Shown piece after piece: positions 10,937 to 21,809 of a stretch of 64,000 bases of DNA (the stretch's first letter is position 1; each line of letters opens with the position of its first letter). The notes below the pieces were generated by a model. The model saw only the letters and a list, made by a program, of their open reading frames with translations. It searched no databases and was not told the DNA's origin. The stretch is from contig OZ025280.1 of assembly GCA_964019165.1 (NCBI GenBank), forward strand, positions 14,316,428 through 14,380,427, in the 5' to 3' direction. The translations under genes were made by a program, and so were the position numbers. The stretch comes from Mastigias papua. Lineage: Eukaryota > Cnidaria > Scyphozoa > Rhizostomeae > Mastigiidae.

Positions 10937-11648
10937 CCAAGAGCATCCTTATTATAGTGATAGATGTCCTGGTAGTCCTGACTACAAGTGTGCGAAAGGC
11001 AAAGGGCGGAGGAAATATAGCAATTTCGTTAATGTAAATTCAAAGAAGGTCAAAGTTTCAGACCTTGAAGATTCCTCGATGGAGAAGACCTTGCATGAAG
11101 CGTGTAGAATACTCGGTGAGACAGGATACACCGAAGACAGTCATAAGACCACGATGTCTATTAAAGATGTCAAATATAATATAGGTTATCGATGGGTGGA
11201 TAATCAAGTGGAGATTTCCATCGATATGCCTGATCAAAATTATTCAGCATCGTCGTTTGATAATAATATATGTCATTTAAGGAATGAAACGACGGGTGCG
11301 AGATTGCATGGTCTTTTGTTACCAGAGTCAGTTGTGAGATTTCCAAACCATCTTTATCAGGATTCAGAAGATAAGATTATGATGATGCATAAAGGTAGAG
11401 AGTATTGCCTTCAGAGTATTGCCAGATATGAGAGTAATGATTGTCACTATGCCATTGTCATGAATCCAGCAGGTGTGCTTGCAAGAGTGCCAGATGTGAA
11501 AAGTCTAGTGAAACATGTACTTCCAGTCAGTGACTTGGACAAGATATCATATGTAGGCGTTCATGATCCTGAAGGACAGACTACTGTGGAAATGCCTTAC
11601 AAATACTATGTTAGGCTACCCCAAGTATATTGTGATGGCCAGACGTGA
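10881..11648 (+). CDS. Virus-derived VPg-like stretch and N-terminal half of 3C-like protease
   Basis: This 255-codon frame starts with ATG and lies one frame on from the helicase. Residues 29-48 are cysteine-containing, basic and carry tyrosines, as expected for a VPg (the peptide that primes RNA synthesis), but VPgs are too short and variable for a firm call. Residues ~100-255 look like the first barrel of a chymotrypsin-like 3C protease: FPNH at 154-157 supplies the likely catalytic histidine and the acid is probably near 184-187. The catalytic cysteine is not here; it lies just past the TGA at 11646, in the next open frame, which is in phase. That single stop therefore splits the protease. 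Whether it is a mutation or is read through cannot be told. Confidence 0.7.
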   Translation: MEKPEIPVSDFSCTMCWLDQEHPYYSDRCPGSPDYKCAKGKGRRKYSNFVNVNSKKVKVSDLEDSSMEKTLHEACRILGETGYTEDSHKTTMSIKDVKYNIGYRWVDNQVEISIDMPDQNYSASSFDNNICHLRNETTGARLHGLLLPESVVRFPNHLYQDSEDKIMMMHKGREYCLQSIARYESNDCHYAIVMNPAGVLARVPDVKSLVKHVLPVSDLDKISYVGVHDPEGQTTVEMPYKYYVRLPQVYCDGQT

Positions 11649-11657
11649 GTTGAAGGC

Positions 11658-14234
11658 ATGGCAGGTCTTTGTACCTATGGTGACATTCCCGTTCACTTTT
11701 TGAGGCCTGGTGCATGTGGAGCCATTATAACCACCAAGATAGGTTCTGCTGAAAAGATAGTTGGACAGTTTACAGGTATAAAGCCAATGTACCGGGCATA
11801 TGTATTCCCTGCTGTGACAGTAGAGGAATGGAACAGAGTGGTTGCAACACTTGACACATCACTGTCATCCATGGTTCCTGAGATAAAAGCCAAGTATATG
11901 GTGCCAAAGTCATCAAGGAATTCCACTCCAGTGTATACACTGACAAAATTTATGGACAAGGTAGGCAAGAGAAGTGATGCAGATCATACATTTACTGGAG
12001 GACTTACCACTATTGCATCTCCGCCAGGTAAGTGCTTGCCGATTGATCAAAAGTGTGGCAAGCAACCAGTTATGACTCTGCAAATCTCCGAATTATATGG
12101 AGTTCAAAAATATCCGGTAATGAATAAACAGGATATAGAACGAAAATGTAGTGATAAGATTCCTCCTGATGACTCTGGAGTTAAAAATGCTGAGAACATT
12201 AAACTTGTCAAGGCCAGGCAGAATGTGACAACTGAAGAACATCCTTGTACAGAACCTAATTTAGCAGCCACATTCATTCAGAAGGCATGCGAATTAGCAG
12301 AATACTGGAAACTGCGTGTAGATATGCGTTATGTACCACTGTCATTGGAAGATGCCATATGGGGGAATAATAGTGTACAGGCCATGGATTTGGATATGTC
12401 AACAGGGGCAGCGTTTCAAATGTTATTTCCTGGGAAGACCAAGAAGAACCACATCATAGGTGAACGTGGTGAAGTCAAAGGTGAGGCAGGCATTTGGTTG
12501 AAGAGTGCTCTCAAGGAACAGTGGGAGCATTGGAAGAAAGGAGAGTTGTGGATTTTACCAGAATCATACAGTTTGAAGGCAGAGTGTCTTCCGATTGGAA
12601 AAGTGTGGAAGAAGAGACTGGTCAATGTATGTGACCCTGTGACCACCATAAATAGCCGGAGGTTGATGATGCCCATTCAACAGGCTTTTGTCAAGCTGAT
12701 AGCTGAATCACCTTATCAACTCGTCATGAATCCATACACTGATATGCATGGTTTGGCTATGAAAATGTTGAAATATGATGCGTTTTATGATGTGGATGTT
12801 TCAGGATTTGATTTGACAGTCCCTAAGGCAATTTTGGATGCAGTGGCTAGTTTTAATAAGACTTTCACTGGTGCAGGACAAGTTCTATCCAATATGATGG
12901 ATTCCTTCTTTTTGACAGTTGCAAGTACCCCTGTTATAGCTGGTAAGACGTTGTTTTCGAGGCAGAGCGGAGTTCCATCTGGTATAACGTGCACAAGTCT
13001 TATAGATAGTCAGTGCATGCAGTTGATATTTTATATCGCTTGTGCACAAATGTACACATATGACTTGAGTCCGGTGGAATACTACGATTCAGTATGGACT
13101 TATTCCACAGGAGATGATACGATCATGGCAAGTTGTGACCCTATGTTGACAGGACAGGTGGTGGCGACTTTTGCCACCAATTATTTGAAGATGGAGTTTA
13201 CTGATTCCACAAAGTCAGCAGATGTTGTAGCCAAACCTCTCACTGAAATATCTTATGCTTCTAGGAGATTCACACCATTGTCAGGGCATACCATTTTGTA
13301 CACAGGGGCATTAAAGCAGGAGTCAATTTCATCAGCTTTATGCTGGTCTGAAACTGCAGATCCTGTGATAAGTACTGAAACTGTAAAGAACGCATTCAAT
13401 GAAACAGCCTTACATGGAAGAGAGGATTATGAAAAGTTGTGTAGGCTAGTTGCACTCTCTGGATTGCCTATACACCCCCAGCCTTATGTTGAGTTGATGA
13501 AAGAGCTCGCTGATCAGGTACTTACCACAACCAGCAAACAGGTTATTAAAGAGAGAGCAGAAACTGTCTTTGTGCTAGGAAATAGCGAGCTGCCGAGAAC
13601 CAAGCCAAAAGACATTGATCTGTCTAACTTTATGGTTGAAAGGATCAGTAGGGAACATTTAGCTATGACGACTATAAGAGCGAAAGTTCACAAGTGTCAA
13701 CGAATGATGGAAACTTATTCGGGTTATGATGAGTTTGTCAGGTCAGATAATGTCCATGCTGTGTATGAATTGGAACCGCAAGAAGAGCAAGTATGGCTTG
13801 CAGGAGCACAGGTGCCCATGCAAATCCATTCACCATTGATGTGGAGAGATATTGCTCACTCACTCAAAGGAGAAGCTGTAGATTGGATAGATGTTCTTCC
13901 ATACAGGCCAGTTGAAGGCAATACAAAAAGATTACGACATCTTGCAAAATGGGTAAAAATCACAAACCAAGTCAAGCAGATGCAATCTACAAAGAGTTTA
14001 CAAGCTGGTGATCGTTCAGTGTTATATCCCCCTGTCACTGATGTTCCTGCTATGCAGTTGATAGATCAAGCAGTTCTGCTTGCAGTGTATGTCAGATTGG
14101 AGAAATCAGCGACCTGGGATGAGTTTATAAACTCACCAGACCTTGCAGTATTGGCAGAAGAAGAGTTGAAAGCCAAACACCAAGATCGGTTTGACGTTTA
14201 TTGTGCTAATGGCACATTTGAAAGACTAATCTGA
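11658..14234 (+). CDS. Virus-derived protease C-terminus and RNA-dependent RNA polymerase
   Basis: An intact 858-codon frame. Residues 16-24 hold RPGACGAII, the GxCG nucleophile motif of 3C-like proteases. The RdRp follows, which copies RNA from RNA. Visible are a fingers motif KAECLPIGKVWKKRL (307-321), motif A YDVDVSGFDL (377-386, both Asp), motif B SGVPSGITCTS (437-447), motif C TGDD (484-487, instead of the usual YGDD) and a motif D/E region ending YASRRF (533-538). The PSG in motif B and the SF3-3C-RdRp order place it in the picorna-like group. ESISSALCW...NAFNETALHGRE after the core resembles dicistrovirus-like polymerases. Residues ~640-858 have no domain I recognise. The ATG at 11658 need not be a true start, since the frame is open from 11649. 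An uninterrupted frame this long suggests recent arrival or selection. Confidence 0.88.
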   Translation: MAGLCTYGDIPVHFLRPGACGAIITTKIGSAEKIVGQFTGIKPMYRAYVFPAVTVEEWNRVVATLDTSLSSMVPEIKAKYMVPKSSRNSTPVYTLTKFMDKVGKRSDADHTFTGGLTTIASPPGKCLPIDQKCGKQPVMTLQISELYGVQKYPVMNKQDIERKCSDKIPPDDSGVKNAENIKLVKARQNVTTEEHPCTEPNLAATFIQKACELAEYWKLRVDMRYVPLSLEDAIWGNNSVQAMDLDMSTGAAFQMLFPGKTKKNHIIGERGEVKGEAGIWLKSALKEQWEHWKKGELWILPESYSLKAECLPIGKVWKKRLVNVCDPVTTINSRRLMMPIQQAFVKLIAESPYQLVMNPYTDMHGLAMKMLKYDAFYDVDVSGFDLTVPKAILDAVASFNKTFTGAGQVLSNMMDSFFLTVASTPVIAGKTLFSRQSGVPSGITCTSLIDSQCMQLIFYIACAQMYTYDLSPVEYYDSVWTYSTGDDTIMASCDPMLTGQVVATFATNYLKMEFTDSTKSADVVAKPLTEISYASRRFTPLSGHTILYTGALKQESISSALCWSETADPVISTETVKNAFNETALHGREDYEKLCRLVALSGLPIHPQPYVELMKELADQVLTTTSKQVIKERAETVFVLGNSELPRTKPKDIDLSNFMVERISREHLAMTTIRAKVHKCQRMMETYSGYDEFVRSDNVHAVYELEPQEEQVWLAGAQVPMQIHSPLMWRDIAHSLKGEAVDWIDVLPYRPVEGNTKRLRHLAKWVKITNQVKQMQSTKSLQAGDRSVLYPPVTDVPAMQLIDQAVLLAVYVRLEKSATWDEFINSPDLAVLAEEELKAKHQDRFDVYCANGTFERLI

Positions 14235-14253
14235 CTACAGGTTAATTGACGGA

Positions 14254-14750
14254 CATTAATGGTGTGGGTGTGTGTATACATACACACATCATATTCTCTT
14301 TATGCTTCTCAACATGGTAGAGACCCCTGATGCTTCTGGATTGGATGTTTGAAATATATGGAAGTATTAGCTAAAGGAAAGCACTGGCATTTTACCTATA
14401 CCAAATAGTTGAAATTCTACTCTGAAAAAAGAAAGTGAACTGTAGAAAGTCATAGTAGAGAGTTTACAAAACACTACGCGGCGAGCTACCACGCCTCAGG
14501 GGAGACTGAGCACTAGCTGAGCTTAGGCGTAGCAGCTCAGGAGCAAAATTGCTTTCCGACTCATGAAGATACCTCAGCACAGGCCACGAAAGTAAACAAC
14601 AGCAGAAATCGATTAAAAACTACTTACGTTTATTCATCATGGTGGCGAAATTGGCACTGAGGACTGTCTAGATCTCTAGTAGGATAGCCGATGTGGGATT
14701 TCAGATGCAGTACATACATTCAAGAGTTAAGGTAGACTCAAATCGCAGAA
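14254..14750 (-). repeat. Right arm of the replicase-flanking inverted repeat
   Basis: Partner of 9053-9547, starting inside with CATTAATGGTGTGGG and ending outside with CAAATCGCAGAA. Flanking bases outside the two arms do not match as a direct repeat, so no target duplication is evident. Confidence 0.95.
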
Positions 14751-14759
14751 AAGATGAGA

Positions 14760-17299
14760 GAGAACATAGAGTGGACTCATATAGCTAATAACAAGAAGTT
14801 AGATTAGTATGAATTCACGTATTACTTTTCACATATGCTTCTCTTTCGATTCGATCGGTATTTTTCTCAATATGTATGTTGTTTTCATCATCATGTGGAT
14901 GGGGGCTTATTCAAGGAGGGGCTTATTCGAGGGGGGCCAAGTGAAGGATTTACGGTACATCAACAGTAGTAAGTGCAAATGTGGTCCTCATTTCTTATAT
15001 TTGTCTACATCTTCAAGGCAATAGCGGGACCTAGGAGGTAAGACTTGCCCTTTCGATACATTAGTGGGACCATAGGGTAAGATGGAAGTAAAACATTTCA
15101 GAAATTAGATTGAAATGGCACTGGTACCATTAATAGCCAGTTACTTACACAATAGAATGCTTAAATTCACTCAAAAACTTACTATAAACCTCAGACCATT
15201 GAGGGTCCCACAAATGCTGGACTTTGGAAAAAGTAAGAGTAAGCATTCTGCCACTTTAGTGGGACCCCACAGAAACAATATAACCATGCTAAAAATGCAG
15301 TAGAAAGTGTGAAAAAGCACATCAATACTACCGGGACCCAGGGTAGGTTCTGCTAAGCACACAAGTCCAGCTAATGTCAGGTGTAACTACTATGCAGTCC
15401 CACTAAGGTCGTAAATATGTGAACAGTGACACAGATTCTGATGATGAGAAATTTGATGAAGGTATATATATTAATACAAAAACTATCTAGAAATTTACCC
15501 ATTTGGAAAAGTATCTATCAATGTTTATGCTTTGCCCAAATCCTCATCACATAGGACAGATTTTCATGTATAATCTTGGGATATGAAGGAGCAATTAAAT
15601 AATCAATATGACACTGACTGGAATCTATCCTTTTCTTGCAGAAAAATTCCATTTTCTTTTAAAATGCAGTTGGTATGCCCTACTTGGCTGACTTTTCCAA
15701 CTGAGATTTGCTATGAAGGTTTCCATATACATGTTCTTCTGTTCATAAAAACCTATTATCAGCAAGGAGCCTCTTAAAATTCTAATACTTTAGAACATTA
15801 TTAGAAAATCTCCAGCCTTCTACTTCTGACATTTTAAACATGCTGCCTTTCCCAATAGGCATGAATACTTTATAGATTTAATAAGATCAAAGCAGTTAAT
15901 TTTGTTGTAGTTATTTCACATAAAGAACTCAAGGACACAAAGAAATGGGGAATACAAACAGACAGCTGATGTCACTGCTACATATTATAGGTATGTAAAT
16001 ACTACCTTCATCTGCTATGGTTGTTTAATACTAAAGAGTATCAAAGTCAATAAATTACAGTAAACAAGAATGAAAGAGTCAGGAACGTAAGATAATTTAA
16101 GCCTAGTACTTTTCATTTCATAAGATAGTTTGCTAAGTAGCCTAAGCCATTTGTTAAGAAATTGAGCCAAATAGAGATAAAGCTCGTTTAGAAAAAGAAC
16201 AATGTGTCATAGAAATGTATAATAAGCAGTAATGACTTAGAACTAGAAGCATCCCCCTAGAAGATTACTCTATATTATGCCAGAGAAAAGAATGTCCCAA
16301 AAATGTTTAAAGTGTTGCTTCCCAGGCAATACCGCTCACTGCACCACTAGTCTATATGTATGTAATAAATAAGTGTTTATCACAAATGTTCATCATTAAA
16401 ATGTAACTGTGTTCATTTTTTCTACAATGTCACAGTATATAAGTGCTAGTATTAAGTTCCAAAGTGTTTTTCAAAGAATGTCTCTACCCTGCTCCAGATA
16501 TTGCTTCCAATATTGCCAGATAAGTGCTGCATTTGCACCTTGCTGATTACATTGGATTCAGTGCAATTACATTTTCCTGGTAGAAAGAGGTGCACGTTTC
16601 CAGGCAAGGAAGCAGTGAGAGGTATATCCTCTGTCACAAAACATACATATTTATACATTATATCCAACTGCAAGAAAGCAATTAGCGACCTTTATTACTC
16701 CACAATTTACAAAATATGATTATATGCATTTAGGCATCAAGGATGCAAAAATCTAAGTGTTTGAATAAACTATGCTAAGTAGGCATGATGTAGGCAGTAA
16801 CAAAAGAATAAATGTGGTTCAAGCTTGTAACAACAAATTTCTCTTACTAGTTGAGATATTGAACTGAAAGATAGAATGTATATGGATATAACTAGATGAT
16901 GAGTGAGTTTGGGCTGCATACTCAACCCGTAGGTGAAGAAACAAAATGTCAAAATTACCAAAATGTTCTTGTAAACATACAACTTACTTAGATGATAGAG
17001 TTCTTTGTATGGGAGCTGTGCCCTCCACAATCATTCCTTCTCTAGAGCTATAAAAAGTAAACAACTCCTGCACGTTTCAAGCCAGTTAAAGGAGGGCTGA
17101 AAATCAATGTTACACATATCAACATTTTCTGTTTTTCAAAAATGTTGAGAATATCAAACACAATGTTCAAGTGAGGTGTAATGGTAAATAATGTCACTTC
17201 TTTCCTGGTTTGCTCCAGAGTCATAAGCAGGGTCCTCTTTTTCATTAGTTAGGTCCCACAGTCCCTTTTTGATAGCCCTAAGCCTTATCTTCTCGGCTT
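14760..17299. other. Non-coding stretch with GGGGCTTATTC and GTGGGACC motifs
   Basis: No recognisable gene. A short repeat GGGGCTTATTC occurs twice at about 14907-14935. A scattered family of GGGACC/GGTCCC motifs covers 15020-15410. The rest is AT-rich with short meaningless frames. Confidence 0.45.
15020..15410. repeat. Cluster of six (G)TGGGACC-like motifs
   Basis: The motif or its complement appears near 15023, 15063, 15203, 15258, 15333 and 15396, with diverged sequence between. It looks like a decayed minisatellite or repeated protein-binding site; which one is not clear. Confidence 0.4.
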
Positions 17300-19079
17300 T
17301 CCCTTCCCTGTTGCTTGCCATCTAGACACAATGAGTCTCGCACTGTCTGACTTCACAATTCCTGTAGTAGTATAGTAGCGAGGCACTATTCCCAATCTCT
17401 CTAAAACTTATGCAACTGATGACAGCCCATCATTGTATGTGGCTACTGTACTTGCAGTGCACACTTCCACAACCTAGTTTCCCTCGTATGTTTTCTTTTG
17501 GTATCTTTTCCACATAAGAGTGTTCAATGACTCATATGGTTTCTGGGTTTGAAGACACTACGATAAGACAGTATGATCAGCTAGAAAGTCATAAATTGGC
17601 TTAATAACATCCACAACTGCTTTTGGCAGGCCCTTCCTGTGCCTGTATAGCTTTGTCTTGTTCCCTGCACCCTTCTGCCAGCCACACCAATAATCTTTTC
17701 CTTTAGGACACAAATGATGCTGTGGTTTTTCAACTGAAGAGGCAAGATGATAGAGACCTGCTTTAACATCACTGGCCATTGCTAATCAAATTAGTCCTTT
17801 TTTCCGAATGGCAAGGCTATGACACTGTTGCATCTTTTCAATCAGCCTACCTCTTCCCCCACTAGTGTGCCATCAGCTAGTTTCTTTTTTCTGTGGACGC
17901 TTTTCAAGGTCTGAATTCTAGTACCTACCCTCTTCTGAACATGTTCAAGACGTACCCTTTTTACTATTGTAACATCTTCTCCATAGGGTGTTTTTGGACA
18001 CATATCTGAGACCATGTTTTCCCTCAAATCTTTTGAACATTTCTAATACCCCATCAACGTACATTTTTACTGATGATCTAACATGATTTGTTCAACAAAC
18101 CAAATCATGGTCCAGCTTCCAGGCCGAATATGTTTCACTGGCTTGATACCTTTATGGGCTTCACAGCTCTTGCACTTCTTTGACTTTACTTAAGAATCCA
18201 GGACCTTATCAGTTGATACTGACATGGCAGATACACTTGCATTTAGGGATGTATGACCTGGCTTCTGCCAAGATCCATCAAAGCTATCAGCAATGTCTGT
18301 TGATTGTTCTTTTGCTGTGACCTCTTCAGCAGCATTTGTCATGCTTTCTTCTACTTTGTTCATGTACTCAGTATGCAAAGAGTCAATCAGTTTACTATAG
18401 TTCTTTCTTGTCATTCGCTTATGCATGTTTATATGGATACAAAAGTTTTCAAGGCCATCATGACCAATATGAAGATTCTGCATTGCCATAACAGCTCAAG
18501 TTACTTCAAAGCTGTTATTTGGCTTTTTCCCTCAAAGTTGGCTAACTTGCTTGAAAAAGTCATGTTGCCACAAACACATTGAGCACTGCAACTGAAAAGC
18601 AGCAGCAGCAGGTCCTTGTTTCCTTTTGACTATCTCTTGCATTGATAACCCTTCACTTTTACATCCAAGGCAAGATACCACTGAAAAGAGGCTTCTTAAC
18701 ACATCAGTTATAAACAAGACACATCCATTTCTTTTTCACTTTGGATATGTGCTGTTGCATCACCAATCTTGTTTGATGAACTACTCACAGTTGTGTGCAA
18801 AAGAGGAGTCACTGCTACATGTTGTCTTGACAAAGCTGGAATGTAATCAACTGGGCCTAGGCATACTCCATCATTAGGAGTCAAACGTGACGATGTTTCC
18901 TGATGCTCTTCCTTCAATCCAACTGTCACGACCTCAACTTCTTTTAGGCTCTCTGCATCAGTCTGCCTTTGCTTTTGCTGTCTGCATGTTTTCCTAGCTC
19001 TGATCTTGAGGTTTCCCATGTTTATCATCATAAATAGCCAAATGCAATATTGAGACGCAGTCAGAAACAATTTAAACAA
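17300..19079 (-). pseudogene. Mutator-like transposase remnant (copy B)
   Basis: Read leftward from about 19079. An N-terminal piece (19079-18708) has a methionine followed by a basic stretch (GNLKIRARKTCRQQK). The piece 18717-18532 has CxxC pairs (VSCLGCKSEG, LQCSMCLW) like the zinc-binding part of the family. The piece 18489-18190 contains DSFDGSWQKPGHTS, which fits the first catalytic aspartate motif (DGSWxxRG). Later pieces (18027-17842 and 17779-17558) give HVQKRVGTRIQTL and GLYHLASSVEKPQH. The final third, with the catalytic glutamate, is not clear. Several stops and frameshifts make it dead. It is the most complete of four related remnants in this window at its N-terminal side. Confidence 0.68.
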
Positions 19080-19841
19080 TACCTGCAGACCTGTATGGCT
19101 AATACTTCATCTAACATGCGTCAAAATGCCTCTTTTGCTGGATACTTCACTTGAATTGACAACGTGTTTTGCGACATCTGGTCACTGATCTGTTGGGGGT
19201 ATTGGGGGCAAAAAGGTGTTCTTCTGAGTTGCTAAGGGCATTGCTAGGAAATGCTTGCCTCAGTTCCCAATGTTTAACCCCCCCCCAAAGTATGTTGCAA
19301 CTAGCTTCTTTCATAAGCTAGTACTGCTTGTTTAAAAGAGCATAGATTAAACTATTGTTGAACATTTTCAGATATGTTCACAAAATTTTGAATGTTGGCT
19401 GATATTTTGGGGGTCTAGTACCTTACTACAAGTGTTAGGAATATAACAATAGCAATTCTACTTGTGTATGGTAAAGGCACTTCCTAATTGTCTTAGTGTT
19501 TTACTTGTGCATCATATCCAAAAGTGTAATTTTGTCACCTTTATGGATTATCAGCCCCCTTGTAGGAAACGTGTGTCCAGTAGCTGCCCATTAATGAAGG
19601 AAATGCTGTAACACAATGGTGAGCAAAGGCAAGGAAATAATAACATAGAATTACATAATTAATTACAGACTTATCATGGTGTACTTAAGAGATATCTTCC
19701 ATACTGGGTAGCTATGATAGAGAAACTACACATTAATAATATAATGGGAAATTGATAAGCGTTCTCTTGCTTCTAACTGCAGTTGCTCTCTGGCTAAGTG
19801 CAGTTTTAAACATTTTGAATTGTAGTTTAGTTTAATCCTCA
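19080..19841. other. Non-coding stretch, nothing recognised
   Basis: AT-rich sequence with short frames only; no motif, repeat or gene seen. Confidence 0.4.
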
Positions 19842-20480
19842 TTATAAAAGAGAATAGTGTTTGTTAATTATGTTTCTTCTAGATGGCATGCTTCCTTTGA
19901 TGACTCTTTCAGTGTACACCTGACTGAACTGGTGAAAGAAGAGTGTGAGATAGTGTTTAGTTATCTCCTTGATGATAATAGTAATATGATCATCACGTAT
20001 ATCAACATCAGGAATATGATTGTCCTTTGATTGCTCTTGGATGGAGGAAACTAATGTGTTTTTGGTCTCTTCAAGCACTGACATTGAAATGGCTAGCTGG
20101 TCCTTTTTGGTGAAAGATGACCATTTACACAAGGACCTTCTTGCTATTTTGTCCACACAAGCCACCACTCTTTAGACTGAATCAGATGGTAGGGTCAACT
20201 GTTCATACTGTTTACAATTGAAGAGAAATATATAATCATGAGCAATAGATGTGCATGAATGGTCATATAATGCTGAAACACAATCAGGACAATCACTTGA
20301 TTCTGATACCTTCTTACCAACAAAACCAGAAATATAGTATAGAACAACAGCACGCCATACATTGGACGACAGCAAAAGATGTTGAACAGCTGGGTCTACC
20401 CTTCTACTACTCGTGTCAGTATTGTCAGCCTCTGACTGAGGCAAACAGTTTGCAGTGCATGATGATTCAAGTCTGTTTTT
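19842..20480 (-). pseudogene. P-element/THAP9-like transposase C-terminal remnant
   Basis: Two leftward pieces, 20444-20172 and 20168-19842, are nearly contiguous. The first has VLYYISGFVGKKVSES followed by CPDCVSAL, similar to the YIaGyVvrkl...C..C signature near the C-terminus of P-element-like and other transposases. The second is helical, with a lysine/serine-rich middle and an FFHQF...ERVIKGS stretch. P-element-like transposases cut and paste DNA using GTP in Drosophila, but nothing here shows the catalytic or GTP-binding part. An in-frame stop separates the pieces. No terminal repeats were found. The family assignment rests on one short signature, so another transposase family sharing it is possible. 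Confidence 0.42.
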
Positions 20481-21809
20481 AGTAGTTACTATTACAGTAA
20501 AGTTAATATGAAGTGATAATATCTAGCATCTGTGAAAGTCTGTCTTATCCAAATGTGTTTTCTGAAACTGTAGAATAGCAACAGGCCATAAAAATACTGA
20601 AGCACTGGTTTCCAAAGTAAGGACTCTAGATAGCATTTTGATGCTTGTTTTTGTACCTTTCTGCAAAATCAACCTAAACCGTGCAATCATCATTTGCAAC
20701 AGATCCCTTCATTTCATATCAAGCATTGATATGTCTCCTTTTTATATGGAGCAACTTCTTCCTTACATATTTCTATCACATTATTGAATCTAATTTAAAT
20801 TCTAGCTTTGGTAATTTTTTATCGACTGTCTGCCAATGCTAATACTTGACTTTATCAGCCTTCTGTGTGGAAGTTTTGCCTTCAGAGTCATTGGGGCCAT
20901 TTGAGGCACTAGATCAATCTGAGGTATATGACTCTTCACTATTTTTGTTCTATGATGGATGACCGACAATCAATTCAGCAATCAACTTCAAGGAGTCAAA
21001 CAGAGTACTTTTCTATCATACAGTCAGCTTCATCTGACTTATAACTGAACATCGTGATCAGTTAATGTGGATTGGTTGGAAATTTTCCCTTCAATGTCCT
21101 CCTGTTGCTATTCAGACTGTAAGCGCTTAGCCCTGGACCAACATGCATGATAAGTGGGATTGCGAATCACAATCGAATATGTCAGACCAAGTGGCTAGTG
21201 ACTTAGTTTGGGACGTATTCTACTGACTTGAAGGGTAGTGAATTTATCTCCACGATAGATTGAAACGAAGAACAACGACGACGACCAACGATTATTGAAG
21301 ATAACTTCGTGCCAATCAATATGTAAACTGAAATACAATGATTTTACGATACTAGGAGAATTCATTTAATTGCAAAGTATAATCAATAAACAATCAATAT
21401 CTAGGCATAAGACTATATGATGTCTCCTAAGATAAAGTAATTGAATACATAAATGAAGCAAAGGGGTAGGTAAGATACCAACAAAACAATACTTAGTGAG
21501 ATACTTAACAATACTTAACTAATAACATATGAATAAACAACACGAGACTAACAAAACGTAATACAAAGGGGGCGTATATAAAACGATTAAGCTAAAGATA
21601 CACTTACATATCGGTCCCACTTGCCTCTATGACCAACGATTTATAGATGAAGGCACTATTTTGTATTTCTTTCAAGTGATAATCTTTGTAGCGAAACCGG
21701 TTGAACCACACTAGAACATGTATTCTGCACTCCTTTTTTGCTCTATATGGTAACTACAGGTGGTATAGTTAGTAGTTGCGAAACAAAGAAAATGCATAGC
21801 AGGCAACTG
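20481..21809. other. Non-coding stretch, nothing recognised
   Basis: No domain or repeat structure was identified on either strand; the sequence is AT-rich with short frames. Confidence 0.4.

Larger units (their letters stand above)
9053..14750 (+). mobile_element. Picorna-like replicase block enclosed by ~495-bp inverted repeats
   Basis: A 5.7-kb unit made of a left arm (9053-9547), about 4.7 kb of mostly open coding sequence and a right arm (14254-14750). The arms are reverse complements with roughly 25-30 differences by eye. The coding part has the order SF3 helicase, hydrophobic segment, VPg-like basic stretch, 3C-like cysteine protease, RdRp, which is the picornavirus-like replication block. 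No capsid gene is recognised. The frame is open from 9545, inside the arm edge, and the last stop at 14234 is only 19 bp before the right arm. No poly(A), target duplication or reverse transcriptase was seen at the junctions. It is either an endogenised RNA-virus sequence within a foldback-like element or a TIR element that carries a viral replicase. The breaks mean that no single protein can be read through. Confidence 0.85.

Noticed and set aside
10774..11037. Plus-strand frame overlapping the helicase/protease junction
   Set aside because: It has no motif, and the neighbouring frames carry the recognisable proteins.
11658..14234. Reverse transcriptase identity for the polymerase frame
   Set aside because: Motif C is TGDD and motif B is SGxPSG, which are RdRp features; RTs have xxDD of the Y/F-x-D-D type and no such motif B.
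14800..14960. GGGGCTTATTC repeats as a CRISPR-like array
   Set aside because: Two degenerate units only, in a eukaryotic repeat-rich context.
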